Origin: Cloeon dipterum
Taxonomy: Eukaryota; Arthropoda; Insecta; Ephemeroptera; Baetidae
Length of the DNA: 64,000 nucleotides
Assembly: GCF_949628265.1 (NCBI RefSeq)
Contig: NC_088787.1
Span: forward strand, 30,680,501-30,744,500
Direction: 5' to 3'
This document shows positions 42,001 through 54,400 of the stretch, in pieces. The notes under the pieces were generated by a model. It did not search any database. It saw nothing but the letters and a program-made list of their open reading frames with translations, and was not told where the DNA came from. A program made the position numbers and the translations under genes. Every line of letters begins with the position of its first letter. Position 1 is the first letter of the stretch.

Positions 42001-45000
42001 CTCATTTTTGCCGGCATGATTCACCACAACCACACTCGAGTTGAATTATCAAAACAAGTCTGGAAATAAATTTAAATCTTTGCCCAATTTTGGCTTCGGG
42101 ATTTGAGAATTTCGGCCCATTTAATGAAATTGCAGTCTGGCCAGTCTGCTGATGACAATCGGTCACGCAACTTGTGCAGGGCCACCATAATATTCGCGCG
42201 TGAGTGCCGTTGTTGCATGCATTATAGTGCTCTTTTGTGCCTCTGGCCGGCCAGCCGCGGCGCTCTTTCATCTGGCGCGGCGAAGACTCACTTTTACACA
42301 GCGCCAGTTTTCACTATCATTTCCACTGGGAAGAGCGCCTTAAAGCTGATCGTCCCTTGTGCACTTGAAGGGCTATTTCTGACCATCTCCCTCATTTTTC
42401 GAGCCGTTTGCCCATTGGCGAAACGAAATAAAGTGCATTCGACGCGTCGAGATAGTCGAGCGAGAATGTCGAGAGCCAGGAATGCGTACGCTGCGTCTAT
42501 TTTCAAGTGGCGCTGATCCACTTTGATTGGATGCCTCTCTATTATCTGCACTCGGCAAAATCAAACTCACCCCCCGGATTTTAAAATAAATAATCCCGAG
42601 TGGCCGGCCGCAGCCGAGATTCATTCATTTGAGCGAGTGGAGGGGTTTGCTTGATTCGAATCTCAAGGTCGCCAGACAGACGTGACCGCCCCCCCCCCCC
42701 CTCCATCCACCCGCCAGACCTTATTTCCAGTGTAAAATAGTTTTTCAATTCGATTCTAAAACACCATCCCGTTTGTTTAATTAAACTAATTGCGGCTTGA
42801 TTTGTTGTGCATAAATTAATTAATTAACAACAAAATTGGAATTTTATTTTCGACAGTGTACCAATCGGTCACATTGAACGCCAGCGACCAATCAGAGAGG
42901 CGAGTGATTTGACGTGGCTTCTAAGAGCGAGACAGCAGCGCCACAGTGGCAGCCAGCTTGACTCTGGTTGTCTCTGTATCAAAGAACCATCTCTGATTGC
43001 TCGCTGACGATCTTGTCGGTTTGTCAATCGCCGGGTGATTCGGCTGCCTATTCAAATTGGACCATTAAGAATTTATTTGCACTGTCAAAAATGAAATTTG
43101 TCATTAATGTCTTATTTGAAACAAATTCAACGAAAATATCTTTGGGTTGATTGCAGGGACAAGTTGCGTCGCATCCAGGAGGTAAAGGAGTACATTTACA
43201 ACTCGACCAGGTCAAACATGGGCACTCCGTACAAGTCGCAGAATATCATGACCACGAACGACTTGAAAAACTTTGTGCTGAGCATGATTCCTGAAACCTC
43301 CGGGTTGTACGATCCATCAAAGAAAATCAACAGCTTCTTCCCACTCTGTGAGATTCCCTGGCAAAAAAAATTATTGAGACGCATTTTCACGGGTGTAATC
43401 ATTTCAGGTTCCCCTCAGCAGAGTAAAAGGGTGGAAGCGACCAAAAACAGTGACGATATGTACATGCAATTCAACCTGACATATCCTCCTTCTTCGCCAG
43501 ACTCAAAGGTGGCCATTGGCAGCGCCAACCTTCGTCTTTGGAGGATAAATCAGGTAAATGTTTTAATTACTCACCGTTTAGAGCGAAAATTGATGGTGCT
43601 TTCGCAGACTGAAAGCAGCGTGAGCGTGGACCCGTGCTCGCCGCACAATCAACAGGTGCGAGGCACGCCGCCCCCGACCAGTTCGACGACGCAGCCAGCC
43701 GCCGAGCCCAACAACTCGGCATCCAGCACGAGCACACCCACCACCAGCACAACGAGCGCCCCTATCATTATCAGTGAGCCGAGGGAGGTTTTCATCAGGG
43801 TCACCATTACGTACCTTGTTCGGCAGGGAAAGAAGTCAAATAAACGTGAGTTGATGATTTTTTTCTTGTGCCTCAGCAAGCAATTGAACCAATGATTTTA
43901 TTTTGTAGAAATCCTGGAAATCCGTGTAAGTTTGTAGAACAAGGTCGGGTGAACTGTTTTTATTGGAAATTTGAATTTATTCTTAATACATCCTTCCTTT
44001 CTTCGAAAAACTATAAAATTAACAGTTAGGAAAGTTATTAAAAACACAAAGTCTTGTATTTTTTTCTGGGGGGGGGGGGGGGTTTTGCAGTTTATTTGGA
44101 TTTTTTTTCTCATAATCATCATTTATTGAGCCTGATGAGACCTTTTTTATTGTACTTTTTGCAGTGACGAGATACATCCTGGACAGCAAGATGGTTTCGA
44201 CCACCGGCGAAGGCTGGGTTGACTTTAACGTTTTGAATGCTGTTAAAGACTGGCAGAATCCAAACAACAACATGGGTCTTTTCGTAGAGGTTGAAGATCA
44301 AGAAAAGAAAAAGCTGCCTGCCGCTTCATTCTTCCGCGAGATGAATTGCACTGCTGGTAAGTATTTTTGGAGAATTAAAAAATACTTCGCTAACACTTTC
44401 TTCATTATTGCTATATTTTTTTCTGTCAAATTTGCAATAAAAAATTAATACATGGATCTGTTCTAAAAATCTCGAGTTGGCCGTTACTCCAACACGCGTG
44501 TGCAATTCTTGTAAATCGAACTTAGTCAAACCAACCAGTCCGTCAAGTGGATACTAATGGGATTTGAATGATTTCGATCGTTACAGGGCCACCCTGACGC
44601 CAGGGTTCGAATTCTAACCTTATCTGATGGCCTAGTTTGAGCTCAGGGGTGATCCAAAGCATGTTCCGGGGATAAAAACCAACCGATTCTGCAATTTATA
44701 TTTTCTCAAAACTCAACTTGAACTAAAATGCAGCAGCCACCTTTCCCCCCAAATGTAACGCGGCCAAGGTTAACAATACCGTCCTCTCCGGTCGCTAGCG
44801 CACAGAGGGGTCGAGTTGAACATAAGGCGAATAAAGGTGGCTGCTGCAAAAAATACCCTTTTTCAACCTTTAACCCGCTGTATCTCAACTTTTACCTGCT
44901 CTGAAAATGCTGTATATTCACTTTTAGGGCAACATTTAATAGCATACTTGGAAAAATGGCTGTTTTTGAAGTATTTAAATTTTATTAATAAACTGAATAT

Positions 45001-45810
45001 GAACTCAAATTTGGTAAAATTGGAAAAAAATCGATTTTAAAAGTTAATGGGTATCTTTTGACACAAATTTTAATGGTCCTCCAGAGTTCACTCAAATTTT
45101 CTGATAAAACTGCATCAAATTAGTCCAGAAAACTTTATTAAATCGACAGCGCCTGCATGCCTAGCAAAAAAATCAAAATGGTGCTCTATACAAAATTGAA
45201 ATTGGCAGACCAAGTCAAACAACCTGAAATTTGCAAAAAGCGCAGAAAAACTTGTTGCATGTGAAACGCTTCTGTAGTAGAAAGTCTCCGTCTGTATGCA
45301 ATTGGCACCACGATAATACCGCTGACGAAAAGAAATCGTTTCTGATTCGCAGTCAGCTCGAGGGTGCCAGGTGGCGGCGACAACAGCGCCTCTGCTGACC
45401 TCAGTGGAGCACACATGCTCCCGATGATCTCGGTGTGCACCGCCGACCCGAACCACGCCGCCAACACTGACACGCACGCAGCCAACAACAACAACAACCC
45501 CCTGAGCAACAAGTCGAATAAGGACCTGCGCAGGTTCCTCTCCATGCTGCAGCAGGAAAACGCGGTCAAGGCGGCGAGCAGCCAGAAGCGGCAGAACCCT
45601 GAGGATGAGCAGTTGGAGCAGGTGCAGAACACGGAGGGCCACCAGGAGGGCCAGAACCGGCACCGCCACAACCACAACCACCACCACCGCTTCCACGACG
45701 ACAGGCCGACGCCGTCGCAACTCCTCGTCGTACCGCTCGTGTTCAAAACCTCCAGGGTGGCTGAGATGGACCAGCAGCCCATCACCATCGAGCAGCTCTT
45801 CCAGCGGTAG
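39012..45810 (+). CDS. Secreted TGF-beta-type propeptide protein, ligand domain not found
   Basis: Nine exons: 39012-39223, 41567-41590, 43157-43347, 43408-43553, 43608-43845, 43909-43923, 44165-44356, 45353-45810 are eight coding blocks I can join in phase; with the alternative end a ninth may follow. Total to TAG is 491 codons. It starts with a hydrophobic signal peptide (APLLLLSVAVVAAAL). Residues about 276-305 read LTRYILDSKMV..GEGWVDFNVLNAVKDW, the conserved propeptide block of TGF-beta/activin-type ligands. NST, NLT, NQT and NCT glycosylation sites are present, plus a Thr/Ser/Pro-rich insert (about 205-240) and an Asn/His-rich last exon. The cysteine-knot ligand domain is missing: the frame stops at 45808-45810. 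A donor (CG|GTAGGC) overlaps the last codons, so further exons may exist, but none was found before the next gene. Exons of 24 and 15 nt are unusually small, and the 15-nt exon needs a weak GTGTAA donor. Confidence 0.7.
39224..41566 (+). other. First intron of the prodomain gene
   Basis: Mixed sequence, with a GC-rich part at 41105-41320 that includes GGTGGGTTGGTGGG and GGTCGGTCGG short repeats. No separate gene is supported. Confidence 0.5.
42852..43087. mobile_element. TIR element, CCAAT family copy c
   Basis: 236 bp from GACAGTGTACCAATCGGTC to ..TTTGCACTGTCA, inside the second intron of the prodomain gene. It carries ACCAATCAGAGAGG (about 42887) and CTCTGATTGC (about 42991). Its right end continues into AAAAATGAAATTTG, a continuation shared with copy d. 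Confidence 0.6.
44570..44950 (+). repeat. Dispersed repeat family 3 with hairpin
   Basis: Lies in the last intron of the prodomain gene. It shares CATGTTC, TTTTCTCAAAA and TTTTTTCAACCTTT blocks with 52685-52870 and, more weakly, 54780-54990. Its first part (CACCCTGACGCCAGGGTTCGAATTC) recurs inverted at 54505-54530. Within it TGCAGCAGCCACCTTT (44729-44744) pairs perfectly with AAAGGTGGCTGCTGCA (44833-44848). Confidence 0.55.
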
Positions 45811-46418
45811 GCAGTGTTCACAAAAAACTGTCTTTTTTCGGAAGAGTTTAAACCGGTTTTTCCCCCAAGGGTGGGTCTGAATCGGAGGGAACTAAACGAC
45901 ACGCGAGTCGAAGCGATAAATTCTGGAAATCATAGCGCCGTTGCAATTTTCGGAATCGACCTCCGCGTTAGCAAAGAGACCGACCATTTTGTGACATCGT
46001 CATCACTGCTCAGGGTGCGTACAATTTTTAAAGGGATTGCTACATTTTCTTTCAAAACCGAACATCAGCAGCCATGACACTGATGACGTCACAAAATGGC
46101 CAATCGCACTACTTTGTCCTGAGTTTTTCAGGCTAAACGCTGAGACCGATTATAAAAATTCCAACGCCACACTGATTTTCTGCATTTTGAGCTTCACATA
46201 CAAGACTTAAATTTTTCGAAATCTATCTGCGCATTAAGATAATTTTTTCCAATTTGACTGGTAAACTCCATGGGAAATTAGTTATTATCTGATTTGATCC
46301 AAAATGTAGAGAGTGAGTAAAAAAAATCAGCAAAAACATTCCGGTTTAACCAGTGCCGGTTTAAATTTTGGAACACTTGCGGTAGGCCCACCGCGCGCGC
46401 GCACCGCACTCCGCACCC

Positions 46419-46451
46419 GCGGACAGCCGAGACTGCACCAAGGCTGTCCGC
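46419..46451. other. Perfect GC-rich hairpin
   Basis: GCGGACAGCC and GGCTGTCCGC form a 10-bp perfect stem with a 13-nt loop in a locally GC-rich stretch that also has a CGCGCGCGCGC run. Function unknown. Confidence 0.6.
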
Positions 46452-46689
46452 AATTACCTTTGGCACAACTGCTCACCGACGACTCTGACTGCTCGCCAGC
46501 ACACAAGTTGTGCAACTCGCTCCGCACGCATGCGGCGCGGGCTGCATAACCGGGCTGCCCTGGTTTCTTGTTCACTGTGAGCTGAATCCAAATTGTATTT
46601 ACTTCGTGTGTGTTATATTTCCAAATGCGAATTTTTCATCTGTCGTAATGGCCAAACGCTGGGCTGTGCAATTTGAGGTTTTTTATATT

Positions 46690-46883
46690 CAAACAGTTAT
46701 TTTGGCGGGTGTTGGTGTGAATCTAGCGAAAGTGCCACAAGAACGGCAGCAATCTCTCTGATTGGCCAGATCCAGACACCACCAAAGTAACGGTTTCCAC
46801 GTTTCTGCCGATTTTCGGCACGTTGTGTCAAATTTCTGACTGGCTAACCTAGTTCGACTCTCAGGTATCAATTGGAAATGTCA
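46690..46883. mobile_element. TIR element, CCAAT family copy d (left end unclear)
   Basis: Contains GCCACAAGAACGGCAGCAA and CTCTGATTGGCCAGAT, matching the inside of copy b, and ends ..AATTGGAAATGTCA like the other copies. The left terminal repeat was not found, so the copy may be truncated. Confidence 0.5.
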
Positions 46884-48354
46884 AAAATGAAATTCCAGTA
46901 CTACTTGATCAATTTCGCCGATTCTTTTGCGATAAAAGTTTAATTGTGTCATTCATTTTTCACAGCCCCTATTGCACTAACATATCCAGATTACTCGAGG
47001 TTTTAAGCATGTTATATATCAAATAATTTCTAGCATATTTTTTCATTTTGGTCACACTTGAAAAACGGGGAGCACAGAGTCTTCGGCGTTAAATTTCTGA
47101 TGATGGCCGAGAGTGGTCAGTCGAAGCGCACAATGCAATGTAAATAAAGTATCGATACTTACTCTACAGAGCGCGGAGCATTTTTTAATTTACTTTCCTC
47201 GCTAACAAAAGAAACGACAAGGCTTTTTCATGTTGCATATTGTGCTCACATTTCAGTAACAATAATTTTAATGCATGTTCAACAACAAAAGAAACACACA
47301 CTATTCTCGCTGAAAAAAATTTCCATAGTTGAAATCTATAAATGGATGATTGCACTCTTGGCTCCTCTGACCGAATGTTTTAGAATAATATACACTGTGT
47401 TTTCATGTACTTCGAGCGCGCATATCATGTTAATTAAACTGTGTCCTTTTGTCACGAAATAACGCCATATCAGCTGAAAACGTTTTTATCCGCTGACAAA
47501 TGGGTACTTAATTCTGCCCGGCCCCGAGACCCAATCTCATCACCCGTGTCCGCCATCAAGTTCGACTACTTAATTAGTGTTGCGTTAGAAATTGTAATAG
47601 ATAAATATACGTATAATACATGTCTAGGATGTTAGGCTATTTTTCTGTTTTCCCGCCCACCCTGCTCTACCTCTGTGAAGCTGTCAATATTCTGACGAGA
47701 CCGATTTTAAAGCCAAGGAGAGGCAATCCAATTACATGTTGTTTCCCGCAACTCCGCGTGTATACTACATTAGACTGCGTGTACAATTCAGTGTTTCGCG
47801 GCGACAAAATTCTTATGTATATCATAAAGAAGTATGTATTATTACATGTCTAGCGTATTAAGAACGAGTATTATATAGTTGAATTGTTTGTTGCCAATAA
47901 TAAAGTGCATATCAAAATCAGAATCTCTAGAATTTTTCTTTTCACAATCGGAGAGCAATAAAAGCTCAAGGACGAACCTGCACTCTCGGCCATGGATTTG
48001 CATAATATACTCGGCAGCATTTTTTACTCCCCGTCAAACGCAAGCATTGGAACGTGCGCGAGTTTCATCTCTCAAACGCGCAAAAAGCGTGCTCGTGCTC
48101 AATAATCGAAACGATCCTTTGTTTCAGCCAAACCGAACTTGTAAATCTCAGAGTCAGCCACTTGAACTACTTCCGACGCTAAAATTGCTACTAATTTCCG
48201 GTTTGCAACGCTTCTGAAGCAATTAGTCGCAAAATTTTCCGAGCTAAAACATTTTAAACATTTTTTTGGGACAAAATTGTCATGAGGTCAAGCATTGTGT
48301 CATCAAAATCTTTCGACAGAATATTCATTTTCACGGATTCTACGCGCGGGACAT

Positions 48355-48830
48355 TTTTGAAAAACTTTTGGAGACCTCATGCAGCAGTGTATCTCATCTC
48401 CACGTGCGGTGTCATTTTAATATAGTGTGTGTTTTGGATTCCTCTCACCGAGCCTCATAGAACTAACACCAAATTTTATCTCCAAGATCAACTTCTGTTA
48501 ATTTCAGTTTCTAATTAAAATTTTGGAAGTGAGCCCAGGATTTTGGAATTTTGAAAATGAGCTAAAAGGTTGTCCCATCACATGTGTGAACTCTGAATAT
48601 TTCAGATTGGTGCCTTCTTTTTGATTTTCAAGAAATTCTTCTTCGGAACTTGAAAAAAATTATTTTATTTTTTAGCAAATATTGGCAACTCCAAATCTCA
48701 AACATCGGGTCCTAACCATCAGAATTGCAAGAAATAAATATAGTTTGACCCGTTTCGACGTTCCCTGACCATGCAGCCGAAGGGTTTGGAAGGGTGCTAA
48801 CTCTTCTCTTCTTTCAACCCCTCTTCTATA
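48355..48830 (+). repeat. Family 2 and family 1 copies side by side
   Basis: A family 2 copy at 48355-48505 is followed after about 190 bp by a family 1 copy at 48690-48830 (TCGGGTCCTAACCATCAGAA, TTTGACCCGTTTCGACGTTC, then AGGGTGCTAAC). The same two families also co-occur in coronin intron 6, so they may be parts of one element. Confidence 0.45.
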
Positions 48831-51439
48831 ATTTTAATTGTAAAAAAAATACCACTAAGCACGAAAGAATAAAAAAATCCAGTGTTATTTCTAACAAGTA
48901 ACACAATAATCCCAATCTTCAACTCTCCTTAAATTTGATCAACTACGCGACGCTGCAAAATACTTTCAAATGTTGCCTTGTATCAGTCCACTTTAAAATT
49001 AAAATATATGTTTCCATTAATTAATTAATGAATTATATCTTTATTGTTTTTTTGGCGAAGTCATGCATCAGAAATGGTTACATTTCTAAATATATGCCCC
49101 CCCCCCAATTGCAATGCACGAACAAGAAATACTAACAAAAATTACAAATCACATGCGAATGCCAAGAATTCACTAAAAAAAATAACTACAATTTAATCTA
49201 AAGAAATTTGCAGTAAGTCAATGGGTGCTTTCGAAATCAATTATAAATATTTCAAAATCTAAAAATAAGTTATTATCCTTTGTTTGTTTTTCCACGAGAG
49301 TCACATTGTTTATATTTTCACAAATAAAAGAGATTATTGGACAGTATATCTCCTCGTTATTGAAAACGCTCTGATTATTCTATAAAACTAGAATTTCGCC
49401 TCATTATATAGCTTTCCTACAGTTAAATTATTCATCCACCTGCTGAGCATAATGTATATAATATAATTATTGGTGCAAGTCAGTGCAGTGAAGAAAACTT
49501 ATACTGAGTGTTTTTTTGTGACACACATATTAATTTGGCTGTTTTAAAATGATGTTTCGACGTATTCCAAAATCGCACCTGTACATATTTCGGATTAATG
49601 GAATAAAAATTATTTAGAATTGAATTGAATTACTGGTTAGTTATTTTCGTTAATTAGATTTTGGATGGTTAAATTTATTGAATTTAACAGTGTTTGGATC
49701 AAATAGATATCCTCTGTAAGGTCATTGACCATCCACATGCGCAGCTGGCGCAATTCAACTATCAAGTCTATAATATCCTTGTTAAGAAGGAAGCCGCGAG
49801 AGACACCGAGTGTAAATAATAAGGGACATGGAAAATCGGGCACGAACGCGCGGAGGCGTTCGTCTCTCGGCTTGGCAAATCAGACGTGAAAACAGGCAGC
49901 TTTTAAATGTAAAGTGACGATCGTTATTATTTGCCAGCTGACCGCTTGGCCGGCCAAGCTTGCCCAACCGACCTTAGGCATTTGAAAATAAAAATAGCTC
50001 CTTTATGCCAAGCATCAACAGCCCACTGTTTCTTGCATGCCATGGCCTTGACAGTGAATTCGATTGGGAAGGAAAAAGTGCTGCAGGATTTATCGGGTTA
50101 ATCCAAGTGGAAAGTGCCTTTTTTACTTTTAAACTGCAGCACCCCGCCCCGGTAGTAAGAAAAAGAATCCGGGTTTCGCCCTATCCGAATAAAAAATATT
50201 TCAATATAATTACGCTTGCTACGCCAACTGTAAAAAAGGCCGGGAGATAACTTTTTTTGCAAGTAAAACCACTCTCCGCGATGGATGACTCAGATTTTTC
50301 GTCTCTGGACCATCGGCAGCGCAACTCATTGCGTTCCGCGCACGCGACGATCCAACCTTGGCATTGGGGAATCTCGAGGCGACAAGCGCTCGACCGGTTT
50401 TCATCGCACTACAAATAACAAATAATAACGCGTGATTCCCAGAATAAGGGCAAATAGGATTCTCGCGTCTGCAGGAAAACGCTTTCTTGTTTTAAAAGAA
50501 AAGAATGTGCGCTGCAGATTTCTGAATGAAAACAATAAAACTATATACCTTTTCCCTTCGCTGAATGCGACTTGTTTTACGAGGAATGGAGAGAAGGGGC
50601 AGTAAAGATGCTCACCGAGATTGTAAAACATGAAGTGTATTGGTTGCATAAGTGCGATTTTTTTCCTTATTTTACTATACACTCCACAAAGAAATACAGA
50701 TGCAATATGTGGCGCCTATTTTTTCTAATGATATAATTAACATTTAAAAATTTGTCATAACTCACGAATAGGCATTAAAATTGGTTTAAAATAAAATTAA
50801 TTCAAGGCACTCTTGATTTTTAAATTGGATCAATTGAGTTTAGTTTTATTAGTTTGATTTCAATTATGGCTTGAATAATATTCTTCGCAAAATGTTTAAA
50901 AAAAAATGGGTAATTTACAATGATCTGTGGTTTGATTTCTATTTCTCTGTTAGTAACCTAGCCAACGGAGTGCGAACTATGAGCCAAACATTGTGAAATA
51001 AATCATAATTTTACGATTAAGACGCTCGCCTTTTAATCAGCATGCAAGCTTTGGAGTTGATTTTGCCAGAAATTAAAAAAATAGCATTTTCCCAATTTTC
51101 ATAAAAAAATGCAGTGCATATGTTCACTCTGAAGAAAATCTAGAAATAATTATGTCATACGCACTCTAGAGTGTCATCGGAAGAACAACAAAGTCAGGTA
51201 AATAAAAGATCACAATCCCAGGTATACAGACAAATCGAGTGGCTGACTGTGAGTCATCTCGCGGGATGCTCTTATCAAGGATGAAGGCAGGAATCCCCAT
51301 TTTCTAGTGGGGGCAGAAGGAAGCGCTGCGGAAATGATTGAGGAAGAAAAAAAGGTTGTCCGAGCGGCGGCGGCGTGTCCCCCTCTTCCAGTGGCGATAA
51401 AAAGGTGGCGCGGACGGCGCAGAAATCGCACTCGCCAAA

Positions 51440-54400
51440 ATGCAGGGGGACAAGCGGCTGTTTGACTGGAGCGACTACCTCGTGTTCGCCGGCATGTTGG
51501 CCGTCTCGGCGGCCATCGGCCTCTACCACGGCTGCCGCCGCCGCGGACAGTCGTCCTCCGAGTTCCTCACGGGAAATGGACAGTTGGGCACGGTGCCGGT
51601 CGCTCTCAGCATGTTGGCAAGGTGAGTGTTAATATTTTTTACGTGCTGATCGTTCATTTAATGAATTATATGTTAAATACAAATTCAACAATTGAGTCAG
51701 TTAACATTTATTAGGATTTTTTCAATTGGAAACATCTAAAACTATACGCTGTACATGTGCAAATTTTCCGTGCCAAAGTTGAAAATTCAGACTGCAAAAT
51801 TCGGGTTTGATTTAATTTTTTTTTTAAATTGAATTAATAAAAACAGTAATGATCACATTTGTTAAATTTTAAGCTGTGAAATTAATTAATAAAATCTGAA
51901 AATATTTTTCTCTCATCTCCAACAAAATAAATAAAATCGACAGAGTCTGCACCGGTTTGCGTTTGTACGATCTAGTTCATTGTTGGGGTGGTGGAAAAAG
52001 ATGCGGACGGCGGCGGTACTGACTAAACATTTCGATAAGATAGCCTATAGCTCCTCGCCGACCGTCTGTGTTTGCTCTCTTGCAAACCTTTATTAATTAA
52101 TTGTGCATTTCCTTTGTGTGCCGCTCGCAACTAAATAATATTGCCGCAGCCGCGATCACAATCGCGCCCTAATGCACAGAGTGCGACACTGAATGCGCTA
52201 ATTGCTTCTATCAGCTTTGCCAACAAACATTTTTTCATCAAATTAAAATAAATTGCTATCACAATGAGGAAACAAAACGAGAACGTTTCTGCAAGTACTT
52301 ACTCTTTCGGGACATTTACAGTTTGTATTTATCTTTTGGCTCATTATCCCCTCTTCGGAATGAGATTGTAATTGGAATGGAAATCCCAGAAGCTGATTCT
52401 AAATTGTTCCTTCGAATACGGTCAGTCTTAAAAGCATCCCAAGTACAATGAACCAAATGACAATGCCAATCCACGACTTACGATTTTTTTATTCTAACCA
52501 CAAAGTGGTCTTTTTGTTGGCGAGACTGATGTGAGTTTTAGTTTATTGGAAGCTTAAATCCACATTTAAATAAGATTGCTTATTTCATTTATCCCAAAAT
52601 AATTTTTTAATAAACTCCCTCTGATGTGTGTTTAAGTTAATTTGAAGCGATTTGTTGCCTGTTCTGAAGGTCTTTTAAATCATTTTTGACCTTAGTGGTG
52701 ACTCCCCAGCATGTTCTGAGGGAAAAATCCCCCTCTATCAATTTATTTTCTCAAAATTCACCCAATCTTTGAAACACCTGTTTTTTCAACCTTTGGCACT
52801 CGGTATCTAAAAAACTGCAAGTTTCACTATCCTGGAAATTTCTAGTCATTTGTCTGGGAAAAATTAAATCTCATACCTAGAAATTGAATGCAAAGTTTGT
52901 TTTTTAAATATTCAAAATGTAATTTAATAATTTAAAATTTAAAAAATTTAATTTATAAATACAAAATTTATTTAGTCTATTAAATCCTGTTTTGTTTTAC
53001 AACTGTAGCGTTTACTCAATCTGTAAAAATTTCCCATTCAAAATATGCCGGGCTGAAGAAAAATAATTGAATTTGTCGCACTTTCAGTTTCCTGTCGTCG
53101 ATTACGCTGATGGGCCAGCCAGCGGAGGTCTACCTGTTCGGCCCGCAGCTTTGGCTCTTTGGTCTGGCTAGCTTCTTGGCCATTCCTTTCACAGGCTACG
53201 TGCTGATCCCTATGTACCACGAGTTGCGACTCACGTCTGCGTTCGAATACATCGGCCGTCGCTTCAACTGCTGGCTCCAGCTCTTCACCTCCACCCTCTT
53301 TTCCCTGCAGATGATCGTTTATTTGGCCCTCGTCCTGTACGCGCCTGCCATGGCTCTGCACCAAGGTGAATTTCGGAATGTTCAAAATAAATCTTAATTT
53401 TTACATCGAAAGTAAAAACTCAATTATTTGAATTAAAACTCGCAGTTTACAGAACTCGTATAATATTTCTAATCCAAATATTTTACAGTCACTGGAATCA
53501 ACACCGAAATTGTAGTCACCGCCATGTACCTGGTCTGCATTTTATACACTACCGTCGTGAGTATTTTATTTGTAATTTTCATTCTCCGAAAATTTCTATC
53601 CTGGACATTTCATTTAGGGAGGAATGAAAGCAGTGGTGTGGACAGACACCTTTCAAGTTTTGGTTCTCTACTCGTCGATGATGGCCATCCTTTGGAAGGG
53701 TACTTCCGACCTGGGCGGCGTCAGTGTGGTTTGGCAAAGAAACGCAGCCGCCAACAGAACTCAGTTTTTCAAGTAAGCGATTTTCCCTTGAATCCAAGCG
53801 TTAAATATCTTTATAGAGTGCAACCAGCCAAGCGTTCAATCTTTTTACTCCTCATTTTATTGCCTGAAAAAATTCGACTTGATTTTTTTTGCTTGGTAAT
53901 TAAATAAACGAGTAAAAAACTGGAGTAATTACAACGCGACCTTGGCGAAGCGGCTTGCTGCTTCATTGTTTAGCAAGTCTCCTGCTGTTCAACGCCTCTT
54001 ATTATCATTATTTCTTAGCTGGGACACGGATTTAACTGAGCGGTACACCCTGTGGGGCTCGTTTATTGGCGCGGCGTGTCTTCACTGTGCCGTCTACGGC
54101 GTCAACCAGTTGCAAGTGCAGAGATACTTGACCGTGCCCACCGTCGAGGCAGCCAGAAAGTGCGAGCAAATTTTTAATTAACATCTATATACAGTATTTT
54201 TTATTGTTAATTCAATTTCACAGAATGCTGTGGATTAACGCGTTTGGATGGACTTTCGTCGTTGCTCTGACCGTGTACGCAGGAATGCTTATTTTCGCGC
54301 AATACTTTGAGTGCGATCCATTGCTGACTGGCGTAAGTTCTGTATAATGTAAAAGTCGTAACATTTTTTTAACATTTTTTTTATGTTCAGGACGTCAGCA

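Larger units (their letters stand above)
45811..51439. other. Intergenic between prodomain and SLC5 genes
   Basis: I searched the plus strand here for a cysteine-knot exon and found none. It contains a CCAAT-family element copy d (about 46690-46883, with CTCTGATTGGCC and a TGTCA end), a GC hairpin at 46419-46451, a family 2 copy at 48355-48505, a family 1 copy at 48690-48830 and a 10-C tract at 49097-49106. A 68-codon frame at 49843-49637 (-) ends in a plausible amphipathic helix (IDLIVELRQLRMWMVNDL) but has no other support. Confidence 0.5.

Noticed and set aside
44585..44605. tRNA gene signal (GGTTCGAATTC)
   Set aside because: Only a B-box-like word; no cloverleaf or A box could be built around it.
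45115..45902. Minus-strand frames of 201 and 238 codons opposite the last prodomain exon
   Set aside because: Hydrophobic repeats that mirror the Asn/His-rich sense exon; sense frame has matching splice phase.
49637..49843. 68-codon minus-strand frame with an amphipathic helix
   Set aside because: No acceptor, promoter or homologue recognised; kept only as a note in the intergenic entry.
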